NCBI RefSeq assembly: GCF_964228735.1
Contig: NZ_CAXRBQ010000007.1
Coordinates: forward strand, 1-64,000
DNA from: Pontibacterium sp964228735
GTDB lineage: Bacteria; Pseudomonadota; Gammaproteobacteria; Pseudomonadales; Balneatricaceae
DNA: 64,000 nucleotides
Reading direction: 5' to 3'
In this document: positions 1 to 6,336 of the stretch, piece after piece
Numbering within the stretch: position 1 is the stretch's first letter
How the letters are laid out: every line of letters starts with the position of its first letter
Notes under the pieces: generated by a model
What the model saw: only the letters and a program-made list of their open reading frames with translations
Told to the model about the DNA's origin: nothing
The model's database searches: none
Position numbers and translations under genes: made by a program

Positions 1-301
1 CCATCTCACCGACCTGTTCGCTGTTGTAGATGATCTGGCCGCTATCCGGTGTCTGGCGTGCCGACAAGCAGCTCAGCAAAGTGGATTTACCGGAGCCGGA
101 TTCACCCACGATGCCCAGCACTTCGCCCGGGTAGAGGTCGAAGTTGATCGGACCGCAGCCTTTGCCCGGTGCGTAGTATTTGTTGACGTCGCGTACACTC
201 AGCAGCGGCGCCAGGTCTTGCCATGCGCTGGTCTTCATCATGCTGGCGTCGCTCATGACCGTGTTATTCATGCTTTTTACGTTCATGCTTTTTACATTCA
301 T
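1..301 (-). CDS. phnK: PhnK, C-P lyase ATP-binding protein (5' part only)
   Basis: This is the N-terminal ~100 codons of an ABC-type ATPase; the rest lies beyond the window edge. The translated segment contains LLSVRDVNKYYAPGKG and a Walker A motif GESGSGKST, as in PhnK of the carbon-phosphorus lyase core complex, which releases phosphate from phosphonates in the cytoplasm. The most upstream ATG (301-299) overlaps the phnJ stop as ATGA, which suggests translational coupling. Two more in-frame ATGs follow, at 286 and 271, because a 15-bp unit is tandemly duplicated at the start. The conserved part begins about 25-30 residues later, so the protein has an N-terminal extension relative to E. coli PhnK. 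The true start codon is uncertain. Confidence 0.9.
   Translation of the reverse strand, partial: MNVKSMNVKSMNNTVMSDASMMKTSAWQDLAPLLSVRDVNKYYAPGKGCGPINFDLYPGEVLGIVGESGSGKSTLLSCLSARQTPDSGQIIYNSEQVGEM
272..301 (-). repeat. 15-bp tandem duplication at the phnK start
   Basis: Two copies of a 15-bp unit (272-286 and 287-301) differ at one base. On the minus strand each reads ATG AAY GTA AAA AGC, and a third ATG follows. The repeat is in frame and gives an N-terminus of MNVKS repeated twice, supplying three candidate start codons with the same frame. Confidence 0.9.
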
Positions 302-1170
302 GACGTGGCCTCCTCGCCTGCAGCGGCCTGACGGCTGCGGCAATAGTCGGTGTCGGAGCAGACAAACATCTTGCTGCCCGCGTCGTCGATGATCACTTCA
401 TCCAGGAAGCTGTGGTCGGATCCGCAAATCGCACAGTTCTCGTCCCACTGCTGTACCTCGAACGGGTAGTCGTCGAAATCGAGACTCTTCACTTCGGTGT
501 AGGGCGGTACCGCATAGATCCGTTTTTCAAAACCCGCACCAAACAGCTGCAGGGCTGGCATGCGGTTCATCTTCGGGTTGTCGAATTTCGGGATCGGCGA
601 TGGGTCCATCATGTAGCGGTTGTTGACCATCACCGGGTAGTCGTAGCTGGTGGCGATATGGCCAAAGCGGGCTACGTCTTCGTACAGCTTCACCTGCATC
701 GCGCCGTATTCGCTCAGGGCGTGCATCTTGCGGGTCTCGGTTTCGCGCGGCTCGATAAAGCGCAGTGGCTCCGGAATTGGCACCTGATAGATCAGGATCT
801 GGTCTTCCTGTAGCGGCGTTTCCGGAATACGGTGACGGGTCTGGATCAGGCTCGCCTCGGCGGTGGACTCTGTGGTCTCAACGCCTGCGGTGCGGGCGAA
901 GAAACGGCGGATGCTGACTGCGTTGGTGGTGTCGTCGGCACCCTGGTCGATCACTTTCAGGCGGTCGGCTTCGCCGATTACACTGGCGGTCACCTGCATA
1001 CCGCCGGTACCCCAGCCGTGGGGCAGTGGCATTTCACGGCCACCAAACGGTACCTGGTAACCTGGGATTGCCACGGCCTTGAGGATCGCGCGGCGGATCA
1101 TGCGCTTGGACTGCTCGTCCAGGTAGGCAAAGTTATAGCCGGTTGCTGTACTCATACCTGTAGTACTCAT
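298..1170 (-). CDS. phnJ: PhnJ, alpha-D-ribose 1-methylphosphonate 5-phosphate C-P lyase
   Basis: This is the radical SAM enzyme of the C-P lyase pathway; it cleaves the carbon-phosphorus bond of ribose-1-phosphonate-5-phosphate. The 290-residue protein starts at MSTTGMSTATGYNFAYLDEQ and shows the family's conserved blocks (YNFAYLDEQSKRMIRRA, MPLPHGWGTGG, ALSEYGAMQVKLYEDVA). A C-terminal cysteine cluster (CAICGSDHSFLDE, then CSDTDYC) is where PhnJ binds its 4Fe-4S cluster. The start at 1170 overlaps the phnI stop by 4 bp (ATGA). A longer open frame extends upstream to 1497 but runs inside phnI and is not conserved. It is the fourth gene of the phnGHIJK operon. Confidence 0.96.
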   Translation of the reverse strand: MSTTGMSTATGYNFAYLDEQSKRMIRRAILKAVAIPGYQVPFGGREMPLPHGWGTGGMQVTASVIGEADRLKVIDQGADDTTNAVSIRRFFARTAGVETTESTAEASLIQTRHRIPETPLQEDQILIYQVPIPEPLRFIEPRETETRKMHALSEYGAMQVKLYEDVARFGHIATSYDYPVMVNNRYMMDPSPIPKFDNPKMNRMPALQLFGAGFEKRIYAVPPYTEVKSLDFDDYPFEVQQWDENCAICGSDHSFLDEVIIDDAGSKMFVCSDTDYCRSRQAAAGEEATS

Positions 1171-2264
1171 GACAGGGTCTCCTCGTCTTTGGCGGCGGCG
1201 ATCTCTCGGCGCAGGCGACGGATCATCTCCAGCTCGGACTGGAAGTCCACGTAGTGCGGCAGTTTCAGGTGCGATACAAAACCGTTGGCAGAGACACAGT
1301 CGCTGTGGGACAGCACAAACTCCTGGTCCTGGTTCGGGTAGAGCACCTCTTCGCCCAGCTCGTCGGCGCGCAGGGAACGCTCCACCAGGGCCACGCTCAT
1401 CGCCTTGCGCTCGGAGCGGCCAAAAGCCACACCGTAACCGCGGGTGAACTGCGGCGGCTGGTTTTTGTTGCCGTGGAACTGGTTGACCATCTCGCACTCG
1501 GTCAGGAACACCTCGCCGACCTCGATGGCAAAACCCAGCTCTTCCGGTACCAGCTCGACGTTGACGCGGCCGCTGCGCAGCTCACCGGCAAATGGGTGGC
1601 TGTCGCCGTAACCACGCATGGAGGCGTAGCTCAGGGAGAGCAGGAAACCTTCGTCGCCACGCACCAGGTTCTGCAGGCGCACGGCGCGCTCGGCCGGGTA
1701 GTTGACCGGTTCACGGGTCAGGTCGAGCGGGGTGCGATCGGCTTCGTCCGCTTCGCGGCTCTGCTCGATCAGACCTTCTTTGTTCAGCAGTTCCAGTACA
1801 CGAGGGCACGCTTCCAGCGTCTCTTCATCCCCTTCCGGACTAGTTGGTGCTTCGCCTTCCGCCAGCAGGGTGAAGTCCAGTAGACGGTGGGTGTAGTCGT
1901 ACGTAGACCCCAGCACCTGGCCGCCCGGCAGGTCTTTAAAGGTGCCGGAGATACGGCGCTCAATCTGCATCGCTTCGGTATCCAGCGGTTCGCTATAACC
2001 TATACGTGGCAGCGTGGTGCGGTAGGCACGCAGCAGGAAGATCGCTTCTACCGCGTCACCGCTGGCCTGTTTCAGTGCCAGGGCTGCCAGTTCCGGGTCG
2101 TACACGGAGCCTTCGTTCATCACTCGGTCCACCGCCAGCGGCAGCTGTTCGCGGATCTGTTCAACCGTCAGCTCGGTGATGCTTTCGTCGCCGCGACGGG
2201 TTTTGCGCATCAGTGCGTGGGCATTGTCGATGGCCTTCTCGCCACCTTTAACAGCAACGTACAT
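1167..2264 (-). CDS. phnI: PhnI, C-P lyase core complex subunit
   Basis: At 365 residues this is close to the usual PhnI length. It begins MYVAVKGGEKAIDNAHALM, the typical PhnI N-terminus, and contains IGYSEPLDTEAMQIERRIS and LGFAIEVGEVFLTECEMVNQ. PhnI, with PhnG and PhnH, forms the C-P lyase core that attaches the phosphonate to the C1 of ribose from ATP, releasing adenine. It lies 3 bp downstream of phnH and overlaps phnJ by 4 bp, consistent with one transcript and coupled translation. Identification rests on sequence recognition and operon context, which agree. Confidence 0.96.
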   Translation of the reverse strand: MYVAVKGGEKAIDNAHALMRKTRRGDESITELTVEQIREQLPLAVDRVMNEGSVYDPELAALALKQASGDAVEAIFLLRAYRTTLPRIGYSEPLDTEAMQIERRISGTFKDLPGGQVLGSTYDYTHRLLDFTLLAEGEAPTSPEGDEETLEACPRVLELLNKEGLIEQSREADEADRTPLDLTREPVNYPAERAVRLQNLVRGDEGFLLSLSYASMRGYGDSHPFAGELRSGRVNVELVPEELGFAIEVGEVFLTECEMVNQFHGNKNQPPQFTRGYGVAFGRSERKAMSVALVERSLRADELGEEVLYPNQDQEFVLSHSDCVSANGFVSHLKLPHYVDFQSELEMIRRLRREIAAAKDEETLS

Positions 2265-2267
2265 ATA

Positions 2268-2906
2268 TCAGGCCTCTCCCTCTTCAGGACGCATTTCACG
2301 AATCTGGGTGGAGCGTGGCAGGGCCAGTAGCTTGCTGCCGCAGCAGAAGATGCAGTCCACACCCAGTGGGAAGCGTTTGCGGCTGCTGATCAGCGCCTGG
2401 CGGAACGCCTCGCTTAAGCCTGCAATACGCGCGGTCTTGCGGGATTCGATACCCGGGCCGGTCAGTTCCCAGTGTGGTTCGTCGCTCAGTGCCGGTACCT
2501 GCACAATCAGGGTGGTGGAACGATCCGGGTATTCCGCCGTGCCCCAGGCCAGGTCGCTCAGGACTGGCAGTTCATCGGCCAGTGCCACGGCGAAATCCGC
2601 CGTTTTGCTGCCGTCGATGATCGGGCTTTGGCAGTGGAAACGCAGGTTGCTGGTCACACTCTCGTCGCTGTTCAGATGTGGGCTCAGCCACAGCTTGGTA
2701 TCCGCGTCGATCAGGCTTAGTAGGGTTTGCCAGGTGCTGTTGTTCAACTGGCCCGGTGTGGTCAGGTCCAGTTTCAGGTCGATCAGGGTGCCCGGCTCGC
2801 TCATCGCTTTCAGCAGCGCGCGGAACACCTGCTGGCCGTGCTGGACCGGATCGTCAAAACCGGCGATCAGGGCATTGCTATTCACAGTAGGCGTAAGTAC
2901 GGCCAT
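2268..2906 (-). CDS. phnH: PhnH, C-P lyase core complex subunit
   Basis: The 212-residue protein matches PhnH in length and context. It contains the opening segment GFDDPVQHGQQVFRALLKAMSEPG and a C-terminal FPLGVDCIFCCGSKLLALPRST, both characteristic of the family. PhnH adopts a PLP-transferase-like fold but does not bind PLP, and it is an essential structural part of the PhnGHIJ complex. The ATG at 2906 overlaps the last base of the phnG stop codon by one nucleotide. Confidence 0.95.
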   Translation of the reverse strand: MAVLTPTVNSNALIAGFDDPVQHGQQVFRALLKAMSEPGTLIDLKLDLTTPGQLNNSTWQTLLSLIDADTKLWLSPHLNSDESVTSNLRFHCQSPIIDGSKTADFAVALADELPVLSDLAWGTAEYPDRSTTLIVQVPALSDEPHWELTGPGIESRKTARIAGLSEAFRQALISSRKRFPLGVDCIFCCGSKLLALPRSTQIREMRPEEGEA

Positions 2907-3397
2907 CAGTCTTCCCCCCGAACCATGGTGAAAAAGTCCACTTTGGTGCTGCTCGCTTCGCGCATACGTTCCGCCTGCGCTGCTTGCTGAATTGCTGCCA
3001 GTGGATTAATCAGCATGCTTTCCAGTAGCTCGGCAGTGCCCGCTTCCTGCAGCAGGGCATCCGCCAGTGCCGCGGTGATCGCATGCTCTTTGCTGCGACC
3101 GGCAATGTAGCTCAGGCCCAGCGTGCCGCTGGCCAGGCGCAGGGCGCAGCGAGTCACGGTCATCTCGCCCATGTTGAACGGCTGACCGCTGCCGCCGATG
3201 CGGCCGCGAAGCATGGTGAGGCCGGTTTCCGGCTTGCGGATAAATTGGTATTCAGGTGCCGCTGGCAGCTCCAGCGCTTGCCAGTGCTGCTGCAGATCTT
3301 TCAGTTCTGCTTTGGCCAGGATGCCGATCCAGCGCTTGCGCGAAGCCTGCTCTGGAGAGAGCGCATCGGAAGCGTGGTTTTGCGAAGTCACAGACAT
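2906..3397 (-). CDS. phnG: PhnG, C-P lyase core complex subunit
   Basis: First gene of the C-P lyase operon seen here. The 163 residues include RKRWIGILAKAELKDLQQHW and GGSGQPFNMGEMTVTRCALR, typical PhnG blocks. Its partner subunits follow without gaps. Unlike the E. coli operon, no phnF, phnC, phnD or phnE precedes it within the window, so transport and any PhnF-type regulator must be encoded elsewhere or beyond this segment. Expression is most likely under phosphate control (PhoB), as for most phn operons; see the Pho-box-like sequences upstream. Confidence 0.94.
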   Translation of the reverse strand: MSVTSQNHASDALSPEQASRKRWIGILAKAELKDLQQHWQALELPAAPEYQFIRKPETGLTMLRGRIGGSGQPFNMGEMTVTRCALRLASGTLGLSYIAGRSKEHAITAALADALLQEAGTAELLESMLINPLAAIQQAAQAERMREASSTKVDFFTMVRGED

Positions 3398-3548
3398 GGT
3401 GTGTGTACCCGTAAGTCGTCTGAATCAGTTGATCGGATGACGGTCATTCTGGTGGGCATCAGGTATTAGAAAAAGGGAGCATTTCTTTGCAGAATCCTTA
3501 GAAATTCTTATGGTGGCCTTAGCTTCTGGGCTGGCAGGGGGATTTGAT

Positions 3549-3602
3549 ATGAGATTTTTGTTGACAGGGATCTGAAGGGAGATCGCGACATAAAGCTGTC
3601 AT
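3549..3602. promoter_or_regulatory. candidate PhoB-binding site(s) (Pho box) near phnG
   Basis: On the plus strand, 3585-3602 reads GCGACATAAAGCTGTCAT and matches the 18-bp Pho-box consensus at 14 positions by eye, with the 7+4+7 layout. On the minus strand, 3567-3549 begins CTGTCAA and ends ATCTCAT, two related half sites spaced 12 rather than 11 bp apart. The better match is oriented away from phnG. The location, about 150-200 bp upstream of the first C-P lyase gene, makes phosphate control plausible but unproven. Confidence 0.4.
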
Positions 3603-3697
3603 ATTTCTTTGTTAGCCCGGATCTCCCCTGTATCAAGGCGTAGGTCACTGCTTGAGGTGGTCCTTAGATTCACTAAGGGTGGAGCTGTGTAAAAGGG

Positions 3698-4047
3698 TGT
3701 GGATAAACTGTTGTGTGCTTGTTGGATAAAAATCGCCGCCGCTGCAGCGCCTGAATTCAGGCGGGTGTGGCGGGACACCGGTTATCCACTGAAACCGGCG
3801 TCAGCCAATTTATGCGTTCAAGGGTTGAATTTGAGTGTGATTTCGAGGGACTGCTGGAAACGCATACAAACTGAAAAATCCCGGTATTACTGCAGCTTAG
3901 AGGTGAGCATGGAGTGCTAGACTCATCCTCAAATTGCTGAGGCACGGTGGGAGTTTTGTATAGCTTAGGTTGTTGACGCAGCCGCCCTATGCACGGTGCA
4001 AAGGACAGGGCTGCATAACTCATCTTATCCAGCGAATCTGTGTATAA
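3698..4047. other. cluster of DnaA-box-like 9-mers
   Basis: A perfect DnaA box (TTATCCACA on the minus strand) lies at 3698-3706. Near matches follow: TTATCCACT at 3782-3790 and TTATACACA (minus strand) at 4039-4047, each with 8 of 9 bases. A weaker TTATCCAGC occurs at 4025-4033. No replication gene is nearby, so this is not called an origin. Confidence 0.45.
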
Positions 4048-4235
4048 CTCTGTGGAGTCCTTTGGGGCATCACTCTGCAGCCCGCGGATTACGCACGTCT
4101 GTGAAATATGTCTTTGTTTTATACAAACGTAACAAATTTCATTAGTATCCCCGCCGATTTGTGTCATCTTAGTCATTTCCGTCACCTGAAATGTGAAGGC
4201 GTGATAGAGCTTGGTAAGTTTTTTGTTGGAGCGGT

Positions 4236-5177
4236 ATGGGAAACAAAACGTTAGATAAACTGGCGATGGGGTTGTTGCTGGGATTGTGCATGATCTGGGG
4301 TTTGCAGCAGGTCGCGATCAAGTTTGCCCTGGAGGGGATTTCGCCAATGATGCAGGCCGGGTTGCGCTCTGTTGGAGCAACCATCCTGCTGTGCCTGTGG
4401 ATGCGCTGGAAAGGGATCCGGGTTTTTGAACGAGACGGTACCGAGTGGTGGGGCATCCTGGCTGGTTTGCTGTTTACCGCCGAGTTTCTGTTTATCTACT
4501 GGGCGCTGGAGCACACCACCACCGCGCGTGGTACGGTGTTCCTGTATACCTCGCCGTTTATTGTGGCGTTGGGTGTGCACCTGTTTGTGCCGGGTGAAAA
4601 GCTGCGTCTGCTGCAGGTAATTGGGTTGCTGTGTGCGTTTGGCGGTATCGTGCTCGCTTTTGGTGACAACAGTACCGACGCTGATACCTGGCTGGGCGAT
4701 ATGATGGCGCTTCTGGCGGCGTTGTTCTGGGGGGCAACAACGGTGGTGATCAAGGCGTCACCGCAACGGACATTGCGCGCCGAACGGGTGCTGCTGTATC
4801 AACTGGCGTTGTCGGCGTTGGTGTTGCCGATCCTGTCGCTGGGATTTGGCGAAGCCGGTGTGACCGCGTTGACCACACCGGTGGTGCTGTCGATGCTGTT
4901 TCAGACCCTGATCGTGGCCTTTGCCTCCTATCTGACCTGGTTCTGGATGATCCACCACTATCCCGCGTCCCAGATCGCATCATTCGGCTTCTGTACGCCG
5001 CTGTTTGGTGTGATGTTTAGTTTCCTGATTCTGGATGAGGTGATCACCCCGCTCTTCATCGTGGCGCTGGCATTGGTGGCGTTGGGTATCTTCCTGGTGA
5101 CCAAAGCGCCGGGGAAAAAAGTGAATAAGGGTGTCGCTAAGGTTTCGTCGGGTTCTTTTGAAAAAGTGGATAAATAG
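4236..5177 (+). CDS. DMT superfamily (EamA-type) transporter
   Basis: The 313-residue protein is an integral membrane protein made of two EamA repeats with about ten hydrophobic segments. It starts MGNKTLDKLAMGLLLGLCMI and has the typical motif WGLQQVAIKFALEGISPMMQ in repeat one and ALFWGATTVVIKA in repeat two. Members of the drug/metabolite transporter family usually export amino acids, metabolites or toxic compounds; the substrate cannot be read from the sequence. The C-terminal tail (KKVNKGVAKVSSGSFEKVDK) is basic and cytoplasmic-looking. It stands alone, flanked on both sides by DnaA-box-like motifs. Confidence 0.9.
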   Translation: MGNKTLDKLAMGLLLGLCMIWGLQQVAIKFALEGISPMMQAGLRSVGATILLCLWMRWKGIRVFERDGTEWWGILAGLLFTAEFLFIYWALEHTTTARGTVFLYTSPFIVALGVHLFVPGEKLRLLQVIGLLCAFGGIVLAFGDNSTDADTWLGDMMALLAALFWGATTVVIKASPQRTLRAERVLLYQLALSALVLPILSLGFGEAGVTALTTPVVLSMLFQTLIVAFASYLTWFWMIHHYPASQIASFGFCTPLFGVMFSFLILDEVITPLFIVALALVALGIFLVTKAPGKKVNKGVAKVSSGSFEKVDK

Positions 5178-5201
5178 TTTATTCACAAATTCTGTGTATA
5201 A
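5165..5201. other. three DnaA-box-like 9-mers within 37 bp
   Basis: Three 8-of-9 matches to TTATCCACA are packed together: AGTGGATAA (5165-5173, overlapping the end of the DMT gene), TTATTCACA (5179-5187) and TGTGTATAA (5193-5201). The spacing between successive starts is 14 bp in both cases. The rest of the 301-bp gap up to 5478 shows only a promoter-like sequence. Confidence 0.5.
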
Positions 5202-5357
5202 GCGTGTGTACAGGGTTGTGATAGGCGGCACCAGGCCAGTAATCACGGGCGCTTGCGTCCTCTGGTGCAGCTTTATACAAAGCCACTGAAACTGCACAAA
5301 ACCTTACAAAGCATAGGTGTAAACGCTCGTTTGAATGTTGTCTGAGGCAGGTCTATC

Positions 5358-5386
5358 TTAACTGTTTACGGTCTCATTGTTATGAT
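5358..5386 (+). promoter_or_regulatory. candidate sigma-70 promoter for the binding-protein/GGDEF-EAL module
   Basis: A TATGAT -10 hexamer (5381-5386) carries an extended TG element one base upstream. A TTAACT -35 hexamer (5358-5363) sits 17 bp away. The first candidate start codon follows about 93 bp downstream. Assigned by eye only. Confidence 0.4.
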
Positions 5387-5478
5387 GCGTAGATAGGTGC
5401 CTGCACAGTGATCAGTGTGCTCTTTGGCTGTGGTGCAGGTTTTCCGGCGTATCGGTAATCCACTGATGTTGTAGCGAA

Positions 5479-6336
5479 ATGATAAAACCTGAGCAGACCA
5501 TGAAGTACTGTAGCCTCCGTTGGCTATGGGGAGTCCTGTGTTTTTTATTGCTGGTCCCCACCCATGGGGCGGCAAAAGAGATCTACAGCTTTGCAATCGT
5601 TCCGCAATACAGTGCGGGCGATACCTTCCGCGTGTGGCAGCCTATTATTCGTCACCTCAATGACGTGCTGCCCTTTCGTCTGGCGTTGGAGACCGCGCCT
5701 GATATCTCCTCATTTGAAGAGCTCTGCGAAGACGGTCAATTCGACTTCGCTTTTGTGAATCCTTACCACCTGTTGTGGTTAAACCGAAATCGGGGATACG
5801 AACCCCTGCTGAGCGATCGCTCCGGTCGTATCAGCGGTGTGCTGGTGACACGGCGTGAAGGCGGAATCGCCAATCTAAGTCAGCTCGATAATCAGTCGGT
5901 AGCGTTTCCGTCGCCCAATTCTTTGGGCGCGTCGATGATGCTGCGTCGTGACCTGAGTGAAGCCTTCCAGCTTTCTGTTCATCCACGTTATGTAAAAAGC
6001 CACTCCTCTGTATATCTCAACGTTGCGCTGGGGGTGACCGCCGCAGGTGGCGGTGTGCAGAAAACTTTGGAGCAGCAACCGCAACACATTCGGGACCAGT
6101 TGCAGGTACTCCACCGTACGGAAGAGGTGCCCTCCCATCCGGTGGTGGTGCACCCGCGGGTTTCACAGGACGCACGGCAAGCGCTGGTTGATGTGATGCT
6201 GAAGTTGGCACAGAATGAGGAGTTCCAGGCACTCTTAAGGAAAGTGCCGGTTTATCAACTGGGTCCGGTATCCTTCAGCGACTATGAGCCGCTGCAGCAG
6301 TTAGGATTGGAAGCCTACTACGAGGAACAACGTTGA
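5479..6336 (+). CDS. PhnD-like periplasmic substrate-binding protein
   Basis: Of 285 residues, the first ~30 form a signal peptide (basic start, hydrophobic WGVLCFLLLVPTHGAA), so the protein should be periplasmic. The mature part resembles the phosphate/phosphite/phosphonate-binding family: IVPQYSAGDTFRVWQPI, FDFAFVNPYHLLWLNRNRGY, then a ligand-cleft segment VAFPSPNSLGASMML. No ABC permease or ATPase is adjacent; the next gene is a membrane GGDEF-EAL protein whose ATG overlaps this stop codon (TGATG). It is therefore more likely a sensory than a transport binding protein. The ligand could be a phosphonate, phosphite, another oxyanion or a sulfur compound. A second start at 5500 (MKYCSL) is equally possible. 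Confidence 0.85.
   Translation: MIKPEQTMKYCSLRWLWGVLCFLLLVPTHGAAKEIYSFAIVPQYSAGDTFRVWQPIIRHLNDVLPFRLALETAPDISSFEELCEDGQFDFAFVNPYHLLWLNRNRGYEPLLSDRSGRISGVLVTRREGGIANLSQLDNQSVAFPSPNSLGASMMLRRDLSEAFQLSVHPRYVKSHSSVYLNVALGVTAAGGGVQKTLEQQPQHIRDQLQVLHRTEEVPSHPVVVHPRVSQDARQALVDVMLKLAQNEEFQALLRKVPVYQLGPVSFSDYEPLQQLGLEAYYEEQR

Larger units (their letters stand above)
3398..4235. other. 838-bp gene-free region upstream of phnG
   Basis: No convincing gene is seen in this stretch between the divergent phnG and the DMT transporter. Short open frames on both strands (for example 3699-3920 and 3757-4185) have low-complexity or unfamiliar translations and no good ribosome-binding site. The region carries Pho-box-like motifs (3549-3602), DnaA-box-like motifs (3698-4047), and three 9-bp-spaced GTCA(T/C) words at 4163-4185. 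It may hold the phn promoter, a small RNA or a decayed gene; nothing visible decides between these. Confidence 0.6.

Noticed and set aside
1171..1497. N-terminal extension of phnJ up to 1497
   Set aside because: The extension lies inside phnI in another frame and is not PhnJ-like; the ATG at 1170 with ATGA coupling is the better start.
3757..4185. 142-codon minus-strand open frame in the phn upstream region
   Set aside because: Its start lies in the 9-bp repeat, the translation has no recognisable motif and there is no ribosome-binding site; probably chance.
3698..5201. Chromosomal replication origin
   Set aside because: DnaA-box-like motifs are present, but there is no dnaA, dnaN, gidA or parAB nearby and no obvious AT-rich unwinding element, so only a DnaA-binding cluster is proposed.
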